From contig NZ_JMTM01000053.1 in NCBI RefSeq assembly GCF_001662485.1, positions 186,001 to 250,000 of the forward strand: 64,000 bases of DNA, in the 5' to 3' direction. Within the stretch, counting starts at the first letter, position 1. Every line of letters begins with the position of its first letter. Source of the DNA: Flavobacterium succinicans (GTDB lineage Bacteria; Bacteroidota; Bacteroidia; Flavobacteriales; Flavobacteriaceae). The position numbers were made by a program, and so were the translations under genes. The notes beneath the pieces were generated by a model. That model was given only the letters and a program-made list of their open reading frames with translations, was not told the origin of the DNA and ran no database searches. This document shows positions 15,425 through 23,398 of the stretch, piece after piece.

Positions 15425-16462
15425 ATGAAATATACCACACTCCCTAATACTGACATTCAAGTCAGTAAAATTTGTTTAGGCACCATGACTTTTGGTCAAC
15501 AAAATACAGAAGCCGAAGGACACGCTCAAATGGACTATGCTTTAGAACAAGGCGTTACCTTTTTTGATACTGCCGAGATGTACTCCGTACCAGCGCGTCA
15601 AGAAACCTATGGTAGCACCGAACGTATTTTAGGAACTTGGTTTCAAAAAACAGGCAATAGAGACAAGGTAGTTTTGGCTTCAAAAATTGCTGGGCCAAAT
15701 CCGAACTTTACCTACATGCGCGAAAAAAATGATTTTTCTCCAGCGAGTATTCAATATGCTTTAGACCAAAGTTTGCTTCGTCTACAAACGGATTATATCG
15801 ATTTGTACCAGTTGCATTGGCCAGAACGTAAAACCAATTTTTTTGGACAACGCGGTTTTAAAGCACAGGACGATGCTTGGGAAGACAACATTCACGCAGT
15901 TTTAGAAACATTGAACGGATTTATCCAACAAGGAAAAATAAAACATATCGGATTGTCGAATGAAACGCCGTGGGGAATCATGCGCTTTTTGGAAGAAAGT
16001 AAATACCATAATTTGCCAAGAATCAAAACGGTTCAAAATCCTTATTCGTTGTTGAATCGTTTGTACGAAAATGGCTCCGCAGAGATTGGAATCAGAGAAA
16101 ACGTGGGGCTTTTGGCTTATTCGCCAATGGCGTTTGGGGTGTTATCGGGTAAATTTTTAACGGGCGAAGCACATCCTAACGCAAGAATCAATTTGTTTCC
16201 TCAATTTTCAAGATACAATAGCGAACAATCCGCTGCCGCTACGCGTTTGTACCACGAAATTGCGCAGCAAAACGGATTGACCCTAACGCAATTGGCTTTG
16301 GCTTTTATTGAGCAACAACCTTTTGTAACTAGTACGATTATTGGTGCCACAACAATGGAACAACTGAAAGAAAATATCGATACGATTAACGTGACTTTAA
16401 GCGAAGAAATATTGCAAGCGATTGATGGTGTTCAAGCAAAAATTCCAGATCCAGCGCCTTAA
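15425..16462 (+). CDS. Aldo/keto reductase, Tas-like
   Basis: NADPH-dependent carbonyl reductase of about 345 residues with an (alpha/beta)8 barrel. The N-terminus MKYTTLPNTDIQVSKICLG and the segments GTMTFGQQNTEAEGHAQMDYA, FFDTAEMYSVP (catalytic Asp and Tyr), VLASKIAGP (catalytic Lys) and LYQLHWPERKTNFFG (catalytic His) closely follow E. coli Tas. The C-terminal SRYNSEQS and TSTIIGATTMEQLKENI segments bind NADPH. The physiological substrate is unknown. Start chosen from the promoter position and the family N-terminus. It is monocistronic. Confidence 0.92.
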   Translation: MKYTTLPNTDIQVSKICLGTMTFGQQNTEAEGHAQMDYALEQGVTFFDTAEMYSVPARQETYGSTERILGTWFQKTGNRDKVVLASKIAGPNPNFTYMREKNDFSPASIQYALDQSLLRLQTDYIDLYQLHWPERKTNFFGQRGFKAQDDAWEDNIHAVLETLNGFIQQGKIKHIGLSNETPWGIMRFLEESKYHNLPRIKTVQNPYSLLNRLYENGSAEIGIRENVGLLAYSPMAFGVLSGKFLTGEAHPNARINLFPQFSRYNSEQSAAATRLYHEIAQQNGLTLTQLALAFIEQQPFVTSTIIGATTMEQLKENIDTINVTLSEEILQAIDGVQAKIPDPAP

Positions 16463-16588
16463 AAAAAGAAGATAAGCTGTTCCCAAAAGTAATTTTGGAG
16501 AAAACTTTAGAAATATCAATACAATACTTTTTGGAACTTCATCAAAGAAAACAGGGCATGAAGAATCAAAAATATTTGTTCAAAAAAG

Positions 16589-16621
16589 AGATAAAGCTGT
16601 TCGAAATGGACAGCTTTATTT
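16589..16621 (-). terminator. Terminator of the PAS-protein gene
   Basis: Inverted repeat ATAAAGCTGTTC (16591-16602) with GGACAGCTTTAT (16608-16619), one wobble; on the minus strand it is followed by CTCTTTTTT. Confidence 0.7.
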
Positions 16622-17135
16622 ATAAGGATTGTTCAAAAGCTATAAAATGAGTATGCACTCCTTTTTTATTGAAAACAGGATAACTTCTAATTAAACAATC
16701 GTAGGTTTTTCCATTCTTTTTGTAATTAATAACTTTGGATTCAAAAGGCAATTTTTGATCAATTTTTTCACGAATCTGCCTTGAAATCAATTGGTTTGTT
16801 TTCGCGCCATGAAACATTTTGGGGCTATTTCCTAAAACTTCTTTTTCTGTATAGCCATTCATTTTTGTTAAATTATTAGACGCAAAAACAATTTTTAAAT
16901 TAACATCAGTTACTACAACTACTTCGTCTAAAAGGGAATTCCTTAAATTTTCGTTGTTTAATTCAGAAGTATTTTGAGGCAAAATAGTATGTAATCGATT
17001 AAAATCACTAAAAGATTTTTTAACATTTCCCAAAAATTCTTCATGAAAACTCATTGATAAAATCGTAGTTGTTTTCAAAGCTAAAGTATTAAAATACTTG
17101 GCTTTAGCATTTTCATAATCACTGATATTCACCAT
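16620..17135 (-). CDS. Stand-alone PAS domain protein
   Basis: 171 residues from ATG 17135 (an upstream TTG is disregarded). An alpha-helical N-terminus of about 65 residues is followed by one PAS domain (about 70-171): VVVVTDVNLKIVFASNNLTKMNGYTEKEVLGNSPKMFHG, then YKKNGKTYDCLIRSYPVFNKKGVHTHFIAFEQ. The pattern is close to LOV/PAS_9 sequences, but where LOV photoreceptors have the flavin-binding cysteine (GxNCRFLQ) this has GNSPKMFH, so it cannot form the usual flavin adduct. There is no output domain; it may work by binding another protein. The function is unknown. Confidence 0.8.
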   Translation of the reverse strand: MVNISDYENAKAKYFNTLALKTTTILSMSFHEEFLGNVKKSFSDFNRLHTILPQNTSELNNENLRNSLLDEVVVVTDVNLKIVFASNNLTKMNGYTEKEVLGNSPKMFHGAKTNQLISRQIREKIDQKLPFESKVINYKKNGKTYDCLIRSYPVFNKKGVHTHFIAFEQSL

Positions 17136-17227
17136 TTTCAAGTAATTTAATTTGTCAAATGTAACTGATTTAAAAAACCTACCGATACAATTTTTATCAT
17201 TTAACTGTTGTTGAACGTCATCAAATT

Positions 17228-18310
17228 TTAAAAATCAAATTGAAGTTGAATTACTACCGTTTTTTTTTGTTCTGTATTTAAATTACTCAGCGCGATCCCC
17301 AATAACCGCACTGACTCTTTTAATCGTTCCTGATACAGCAGCTCTTTGACTATGTCAAAAATTAAATTTCTATCCGACACAAAATAAGGCATCGTTTTAC
17401 TCCTTGTTTGCTGCGAAAAATCGCTGTATTTAATCTTTAAGGTGATGGTTTTGCCAGAAATAGCATGTCTTTGTAATCTTTTTTCTAAGTGAGCAGCAAT
17501 ACTTTCTAATTGTTCGAGCATAAAAATTTCAGAAGACAAATTCACATCGAAAGTATGCTCTGCTGCAACCGATTTAGTAGTTCTTTTGGGCTGAACTGGG
17601 CTATTATGAATTCCTCTTACCACATTGTAGTAATAACTCCCAGATTTACCAAAATGCTGTTCTAAAAATTGGAGATCTTTACGTTTCAAATCTAATCCAG
17701 TAAAAATACCCAATTGATACATTTTTTCGGTAGTGACCTTGCCTACTCCATAAAACTTTTGAATGGGTAAATTTTCAAGAAACGGAATAATTTCATCACC
17801 ACTAACGGTTGTTTGCCCATTGGGTTTGTTGAAATCGCTTGCTACTTTTGCAATGAATTTATTCACAGAAATTCCAGCAGAAGCGGTCAGCCCTACTTCA
17901 TTCAAAATACGCGTTCGGATTTCTTTCGCTAACAAAGTCGCACTTGGATTACCTTTTTTGTTATAAGTTACATCTAAATAAGCTTCGTCCAAAGAAAGAG
18001 GTTCCACAAGATCCGTATAGTCATAAAATATGCGCTGAATTTGTTTGGAAATTTCTTTATATCGATCGAATCGTGGCCGTACAAAAATCAATTCAGGGCA
18101 ATATTTTTTGGCTAAAACACCACTTAAGGCACTTCGAACGCCAAACTTCCTAGCTTCATAACTAGCTGCTGAAACCACCCCTCTATTTTCATTCCCACCA
18201 ACTGCAATTGGCTTACCTTTCAATGATGGATCATCCATTTGCTCTACAGACGCATAAAAAGCATCCATATCAATATGAATAATTTTTCGTTGAAAAGTAG
18301 TAGTATCCAT
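17228..18310 (-). CDS. dinB: DNA polymerase IV (Y-family)
   Basis: Error-prone translesion polymerase of 360 residues. The catalytic carboxylates lie in HIDMDAFYASVEQ near the N-terminus and PLSLDEAYLDV near residue 105. The palm is followed by a helix-hairpin-helix thumb (LPIQKFYGVGKVTTEKMYQLGI) and the little-finger domain (KTITLKIKYSDFSQQTRSKT). The C-terminus QLQFDF has the look of a QLxLF-type beta-clamp-binding peptide. No LexA-like site was recognised upstream. A terminator lies between it and rlpA, so it is probably transcribed alone. Confidence 0.94.
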   Translation of the reverse strand: MDTTTFQRKIIHIDMDAFYASVEQMDDPSLKGKPIAVGGNENRGVVSAASYEARKFGVRSALSGVLAKKYCPELIFVRPRFDRYKEISKQIQRIFYDYTDLVEPLSLDEAYLDVTYNKKGNPSATLLAKEIRTRILNEVGLTASAGISVNKFIAKVASDFNKPNGQTTVSGDEIIPFLENLPIQKFYGVGKVTTEKMYQLGIFTGLDLKRKDLQFLEQHFGKSGSYYYNVVRGIHNSPVQPKRTTKSVAAEHTFDVNLSSEIFMLEQLESIAAHLEKRLQRHAISGKTITLKIKYSDFSQQTRSKTMPYFVSDRNLIFDIVKELLYQERLKESVRLLGIALSNLNTEQKKTVVIQLQFDF

Positions 18311-18359
18311 AGGTCAAATATATTCAAAAACAGTAAAACAAAAGCTCAATATAGATCAT

Positions 18360-18395
18360 AAAAAAACCCAGAACTATAAAAATTCTAGGCTTTAA
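18360..18395 (-). terminator. Terminator of rlpA
   Basis: On the minus strand, CCTAGAA pairs with TTCTGGG (one wobble) around an AT-rich loop and is followed by seven T. Confidence 0.55.
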
Positions 18396-18466
18396 TTTAG
18401 GAAGAGCAATTCATTATTGTTTGTGATTTGCCCTTACATATGTTAATCTTGGTTTGAAATGATATG

Positions 18467-18952
18467 CTATTTTTTCACAATAGTTTCAATCGTTACTTTC
18501 ATTGAACCTGATCCTTTAGATGATGCAATAGCCATGAATGCTTTTTTAGACAAATCAATTTCTCTCGATCTAACAAAGGGGCCTCTGTCATTGACTTCAA
18601 CAATTACGGACTTTCCATTGGCTTCATTAGTTACTCTAATTTTTGATCCAAATGGAAGCTTCTTGTGAGCTGCTGTCATTTTATGCATGTCAAAACGCTG
18701 ACCACTTGCTGTCCTTCTCCCATGAAACTTATCAGCATAATAGGAGGCATGACCATTTTTTTTATACAGGACATATTTTACATTAGGCTCAAAAACGGTA
18801 TCTTTTATCGTTGTTGATGGTAAAAGATTGGTTTTATCTTTTTTTATCGTGTCCTTGCTAATGGTTCCTTTTTCTTTTACAGCTGAAGACCCTTGACCAT
18901 ATACCAATCCAATGATTGTCAATAAAAAAAGCATCGCTAATAATTTTTTCAT
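18467..18952 (-). CDS. rlpA: RlpA-like double-psi beta-barrel protein
   Basis: 161 residues. A signal peptide ([20 protein letters not shown]) is followed by a linker and a C-terminal double-psi beta-barrel (about 75-160): [35 protein letters not shown] and [19 protein letters not shown]. The conserved His of TAAHK and Asp of NDRGP, the catalytic pair of the RlpA lytic transglycosylase, are present. There is no SPOR domain, unlike E. coli RlpA. It probably acts on peptidoglycan in the periplasm; enzymatic activity is inferred, since some homologues are inactive. Confidence 0.9.
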   Translation of the reverse strand: MKKLLAMLFLLTIIGLVYGQGSSAVKEKGTISKDTIKKDKTNLLPSTTIKDTVFEPNVKYVLYKKNGHASYYADKFHGRRTASGQRFDMHKMTAAHKKLPFGSKIRVTNEANGKSVIVEVNDRGPFVRSREIDLSKKAFMAIASSKGSGSMKVTIETIVKK

Positions 18953-19017
18953 GCAAACTTTTTTAAATTAATATTGATTTAAAAGATACTGAATCAATTG
19001 TCCAGTAGTTTTAAAAA

Positions 19018-19440
19018 TTAAAGCCACAATGACCAAGGTATTCTACTTAAGATTAAAAGTAGCCCAATACCATAAAACAAAGCAAAGGTTTTGAATTTAG
19101 CTGAAGAATCAGTTAATTTTTTATGTCTTGACCAACCTATAGTAATTAAGACAATTGCGATAACATTAATTAAAGGATGCTCTAAAGAAGTCAAACGTAA
19201 GGCTTTATCAGACATTTGTCCGAATGAAGCTAGCCCCAATGGAGAAACAAAATAAGTTACCAAACCAATAACGAGTTGAAAATGAGTAAAAATCAAAGCA
19301 AACAAGGCTATTTTACGATCTTTTGCAGTAAATTCTTTTTTGGAAGTAAAGCCTATTAGCGCATTAGCCACAGCTATTACTAAAATCAACAAAACTAAGT
19401 AGGCCCAGCCTGAGTGAAATTTTTGTATAAATTCGTACAT
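19018..19440 (-). CDS. Four-helix membrane protein, cytochrome b-like
   Basis: 140 residues with four hydrophobic segments: AYLVLLILVIAVANAL, IALFALIFTHFQLVIGLVTYF, INVIAIVLITIGW and FALFYGIGLLLILSRIPW. Histidines in or near the membrane (His9, THFQLV, EHPLIN, SRHKK) could bind haem, and similar Bacteroidota proteins are described as cytochrome B. I recall homologues carrying the name 50S ribosomal protein L27 in some databases; nothing here resembles L27, which is small, basic and soluble. Its function is unknown. Confidence 0.75.
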   Translation of the reverse strand: MYEFIQKFHSGWAYLVLLILVIAVANALIGFTSKKEFTAKDRKIALFALIFTHFQLVIGLVTYFVSPLGLASFGQMSDKALRLTSLEHPLINVIAIVLITIGWSRHKKLTDSSAKFKTFALFYGIGLLLILSRIPWSLWL

Positions 19441-19486
19441 ATTTTATCTGTTTTAGAATTTCAAATATATGAAAAAAAGAGGTAAA

Positions 19487-19520
19487 AAAAACCCTCATAT
19501 CATTTTGAATGAGGGTTTTT
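19487..19520 (-). terminator. Terminator of the Oar-like receptor gene
   Basis: Stem AAACCCTCAT (19489-19498) with ATGAGGGTTT (19509-19518); on the minus strand it ends in a T-run 20 nt after the stop codon. Confidence 0.85.
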
Positions 19521-19541
19521 TAAGAATTTAAAAATCAGACA

Positions 19542-22500
19542 TTAGTTAAAGGTATAACGAACACCTGTTTGGATTTGCCATCTAGAAGAGTTAAGTCCTA
19601 CGTCATCTACTTGGTTAATATTGTTAGCCACTGACGGATTATAATTGAAAGTTGGTGTATTTGTTCCAGTAACAAAGCCAACTTGTTGTAATAACAACAC
19701 TTGATCATTACTTACAAAATAACGTTTTCCCCAATTTTTATTTAACAAGTTTGTAAAGTTAAATATATCTGCAGTAAATGCTATAGTATGTTTCTTTTTA
19801 CCAACATTAATAGTAAAATCTTGTGCAATTTTTAAATCCACAATGTGACTCGTTTTTAAACGATCACCATTTCTTTCAGCATAATTTCCTTTTCTGCTTC
19901 TTAGATATTTATTACCCTCAATGAAGGCACTTAAAGCTTCCCATTGTTGGTCTGGCGTTAACGTATTTCCAGAAACCGTCACCAAATTAATCTCGCTTTT
20001 ATTTGCAGGTACATAAATTAAAGCTGAATTTTGGAATGTGTCTTGCAATAAACGACCATTGTCATTATACACATAACTAAATGGAGTACCTTGAGCTCCT
20101 TCATAAAATGCGCCGATAGTAGTTTTGGTAAAATTAGACCATTTAAATGTCGCAGTTCCATTAACCACTACTCTTCTCCCTTGATCGAAATCAGATCTTG
20201 AAATGGTTGGATAATTAGCTCCGTTAACAGTTTCTGTAAAATTCCACTGTGAACTGTTTTGAGAAGAAGTTGCATCAACTAAAACTGTTGATTTACCATA
20301 AGAATAAGTTCCTGAAATACTTCCATCTATAAAGTCAGATCTGAAATTTTTAGCCAAAGTAAATGAATAATTGTAAGCACTTCCCTCGCTTGTATTAGAG
20401 GCTAAATATACTCCCAAATATGTATTATCTACTCTATTATTTCCATTATAACGAGGCCTTGTATCAGACCCAGTTAAATTACTAGACGCTGATCTTATAT
20501 TTAAATTTTCGTACTTAATTGCATAAATATTAGCATTATAAGTAATTTCAGAGCTTAAAACAAAACCAAAAGGAAGTTTTTGATCAACTGCTAAACTTGA
20601 TTTAAAAACTTGAGGTAATCTAAAATCTTTTGCAAAAAGGTCTATATTCCCTCCTTTACCGCCACTACCTGGACGAGGTACAGATGCTGGAAGTCCAGTC
20701 ATTTGACTACCAACTGTTGGATTAGGATTAAATGTCGGTACTGTAGCTGCTGTAGTTAATTGTACTGAACCCTGTGTAATTCCGTTATTATTGTAAGTTC
20801 CTCCAGGCCAAACAAGTGGTAATCTCGAAGTAAATACCCCTAATCCTCCTCTAATCTGGGTTGATTTATTGCCATTTACATCATAGTTAAACCCTAAACG
20901 CGGCGCAACATGCACTGTATTTGCAATTGCTTGCCCTACTCGAGCCCCTTTTAGATCTTTACCTGCAGCTTGCAACAACCCAACTGTACGATTATTAAAA
21001 TCATCATTTACTAAACCATTTTCCCAAACTGGCATATCAAGTCTAAGTCCAAATGTAAACCTAAAATTATCTGACACTTTCATTTCATTTTGAATATATA
21101 CACCAAATTGTTTGGCTCCAAATTCTGCTGCACCAAGAGAATTATCTCCATCACCACCAATCAATGAATAATTTAAAAGATATCTATTAGCCTTTCTATC
21201 ATTTAAAAAATCATCTAAATTATTGAATCTATATGACCCAAAATTATTATTAAAGAAAACATTCTTAGACTTAGAAAATTCATTGTGTGTACCAATAGTT
21301 ATCGTATTAATACCTGATTGTATCTCAAAATTATCAGTAATTGTTAACACATCTTGGTTTAACAAATTAGCAGTTGAAGAAGCCTCTGCTCCAAAGAAAA
21401 TACTTCCTGGTCCATCTACTATTTGAACCGTTGGAAAAGGAGAACCTGATGCATCACGATTGTCACGAACTCCCGTGTAGGCTACTACTAAATTATTTGA
21501 AAATTTATTACCAAATTTAGAGCTTAATTCCAATGCTGTGGAATTAGTTGTTGAATTAAATAACTGACTACCGTTTAAAAAGCTAATCGCTGTAGCAGAA
21601 GATCTATTAGGAGAAAAGTTTTTAGCTTTAACATAACTATGTTTAACGGACAATTTATGATTATCATTAATATTCCAATCTAATTTTGCAATTAACTTAT
21701 CGCTTACCAAAGTTCTCACATTATTCTCGTATGAACCCGGATCATAACCATATGTAGCTAACTTTGTTCTTAATTGCTCAATTCTTGTTAAAGCAGTTTG
21801 AGGATTAAATGGCGTCCCACCAATACTTCCTGTATAAGTTGCAATATCAAAAGGTTGCGGCGTTTCATTATCTTGTCTTTCATAGTTAACAAAATAAAAC
21901 AACTTGTCTTTCAAAATTGCACCACCAGCACGAACTCCATAAGTTTGTGCAGAAAAATCTGCTAATTTTTGTCTCCCATTTGTTCCTGCCAAGGATGGCG
22001 GAGTTTTTGCTGCTAAATTTTCATCTCTATTCAAGAAATAAGCAGAACCTTCGAAATTATTTGTACCAGATCTTGTGATTGCACTAATAGCTCCACCTGC
22101 AAATCCAGAAAGTTTTACATCAAAAGGAGAAACACTTACTTGAAACTGCTCAATTGCATCAATAGAGATAGGACTAACCCCAGTTTGCCCTCCATTTGTA
22201 CCATTTGCAGCTAAACCAAAAACGTCATTACTTACCGCACCATCAATATAAATTGCATTAAATCTATTGTTTTGTCCTCCAATAGAAAGCACGTCATCAC
22301 CTCTTAATTGAGCTTGTGGTGTCAATCTAGCAAAATCAGAAATATTTCTAGAAAGCGATGGCAAAGCATTAATTTTTCTAGAATCTACAACTGTCTGAGA
22401 ACCTGTTCTTTTAGAATTAAAAGTATTATCTTTTGAAGACTTAACTACAACTTCCTTTAATTCATTAGAATCACTCACTAAAGATACTTTGATACTTTTT

Positions 22501-22817
22501 GATTCTCCTAATTGAAGATTTATATCATTATCTTTATACGGTTTAAAACCTACATAAGATATAGTAACCTCATAAGGTCCCCCAACTCTCATATTAGAAA
22601 TTCTGTAATTCCCAGTAAAATCAGTAGTTGTACTGTATCGAGTTCCTGATGGTGTATGTACCGCCAAAATTGTTGCTCCTGGCAATGGTTGTGGATTCTT
22701 TTCATCATCAAAGACTACACCATTAATAGAAGAGGTCGTATTTCCTTGTCCATAAACATCTGGATTTGAAAACACAAAAAATGCAAATAATAAAAATAAC
22801 TTGAATAGATTTCTCAT
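19542..22817 (-). CDS. TonB-dependent receptor, Oar-like
   Basis: Outer-membrane receptor of about 1091 residues. ATG 22817 gives the signal peptide MRNLFKLFLLFAFFVFSNPDVYGQ; a start at 22847 would add ten residues before it. A carboxypeptidase-regulatory-like beta-sandwich (about 28-115) is followed by a plug domain with VVDSRKINALPSLSRNISDFARLTPQA, IYIDGAVSNDVFGLAANGTNGGQTGVSPIS and AITRSGTNNFEGSAYFLNR, the pattern of Oar-type proteins. The barrel ends IQTGVRYTFN with the usual aromatic C-terminus. No SusD partner or hydrolase lies nearby, so this is not a polysaccharide-utilisation locus. The promoter region carries the TTAACA direct repeat shared with the next receptor, suggesting common control. 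Confidence 0.9.
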   Translation of the reverse strand: MRNLFKLFLLFAFFVFSNPDVYGQGNTTSSINGVVFDDEKNPQPLPGATILAVHTPSGTRYSTTTDFTGNYRISNMRVGGPYEVTISYVGFKPYKDNDINLQLGESKSIKVSLVSDSNELKEVVVKSSKDNTFNSKRTGSQTVVDSRKINALPSLSRNISDFARLTPQAQLRGDDVLSIGGQNNRFNAIYIDGAVSNDVFGLAANGTNGGQTGVSPISIDAIEQFQVSVSPFDVKLSGFAGGAISAITRSGTNNFEGSAYFLNRDENLAAKTPPSLAGTNGRQKLADFSAQTYGVRAGGAILKDKLFYFVNYERQDNETPQPFDIATYTGSIGGTPFNPQTALTRIEQLRTKLATYGYDPGSYENNVRTLVSDKLIAKLDWNINDNHKLSVKHSYVKAKNFSPNRSSATAISFLNGSQLFNSTTNSTALELSSKFGNKFSNNLVVAYTGVRDNRDASGSPFPTVQIVDGPGSIFFGAEASSTANLLNQDVLTITDNFEIQSGINTITIGTHNEFSKSKNVFFNNNFGSYRFNNLDDFLNDRKANRYLLNYSLIGGDGDNSLGAAEFGAKQFGVYIQNEMKVSDNFRFTFGLRLDMPVWENGLVNDDFNNRTVGLLQAAGKDLKGARVGQAIANTVHVAPRLGFNYDVNGNKSTQIRGGLGVFTSRLPLVWPGGTYNNNGITQGSVQLTTAATVPTFNPNPTVGSQMTGLPASVPRPGSGGKGGNIDLFAKDFRLPQVFKSSLAVDQKLPFGFVLSSEITYNANIYAIKYENLNIRSASSNLTGSDTRPRYNGNNRVDNTYLGVYLASNTSEGSAYNYSFTLAKNFRSDFIDGSISGTYSYGKSTVLVDATSSQNSSQWNFTETVNGANYPTISRSDFDQGRRVVVNGTATFKWSNFTKTTIGAFYEGAQGTPFSYVYNDNGRLLQDTFQNSALIYVPANKSEINLVTVSGNTLTPDQQWEALSAFIEGNKYLRSRKGNYAERNGDRLKTSHIVDLKIAQDFTINVGKKKHTIAFTADIFNFTNLLNKNWGKRYFVSNDQVLLLQQVGFVTGTNTPTFNYNPSVANNINQVDDVGLNSSRWQIQTGVRYTFN

Positions 22818-22844
22818 GCTTTTTGGTTTGATTAATATTCTTGG

Positions 22845-22852
22845 CAAAATTC
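22845..22852 (-). promoter_or_regulatory. -7-like element of the Oar-like receptor gene
   Basis: Minus strand reads GAATTTTG inside TTAGAATTTTGCC, 27 nt before the ATG; the same octamer stands at the same distance from the TTAACA repeat in the next receptor's promoter. Confidence 0.45.
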
Positions 22853-22871
22853 TAACTTTTAGGATTATTTT

Positions 22872-22890
22872 ATGTTAAGCCAATGTTAAC
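22872..22890 (-). promoter_or_regulatory. TTAACA direct-repeat operator, copy 1
   Basis: Minus strand GTTAACATTGGCTTAACAT: two TTAACA units 11 nt apart. The downstream unit lies 26 nt (start to start) before the -7 element, where it would take the place of the -33 box. Repeats of this form and period resemble Pho boxes (PhoP of Bacillus binds TTAACA repeats). An identical 19-mer lies at 26249-26267. Confidence 0.6.
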
Positions 22891-23349
22891 ATGATTAATA
22901 CGTCTGTTGATTTACAAACAATTAGATTATTTATCGTTTTTTTGTTAAATACTACAAAATGCCTAATAAAAAATGGATAAAAATCATCAATTTGTTACAC
23001 TTATAACATATAGAACCATTTGAAAAAATAAAAAAAAGTGAAGCAATAATGAATCTATGATCAAAAAAAGTGAAATTAAATGTGAAATCACAACCTACTA
23101 GATTAAAATAGGATTCAAAACAGCTCAATTCCTACATATATAATCATAATGTATAAGGTTATTTTTATGATGCTTTTTGTAAGTAATTGCTAGAAATAAA
23201 AATCACTAAAATCAACAATACCTTATTTAATTTCAGCTCCTTATACAACTTCTCTTGGAGCTATCATTTGCACAGGTCGCAATGAAAGAAATTGGAACTT
23301 AACTTATATTGAAACAAAAATCAGAATCCTATGGATCGATATATAGCAT
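22891..23349. other. AT-rich intergenic region between the two TonB receptor genes
   Basis: About 460 nt with no supportable gene. It contains an inverted repeat AGCTCC (23235-23240) with GGAGCT (23257-23262) that lacks a T-run on either strand. Nothing else was recognised. Confidence 0.5.
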
Positions 23350-23379
23350 AAAAAAACCGCCTCAAATGAAGCGGTTAAA
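23350..23379 (-). terminator. Terminator of the second TonB receptor gene
   Basis: Stem AACCGCCTC (23355-23363) with GAAGCGGTT (23368-23376), one wobble; minus-strand T-run follows. Confidence 0.8.
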
Positions 23380-23398
23380 AAATTTGTTTTTTACGGAT

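Noticed and set aside
23220-23340. Inverted repeat AGCTCC/GGAGCT as a terminator or RNA gene
   Set aside because: Only six pairs, a 16-nt loop and no T-run on either strand.
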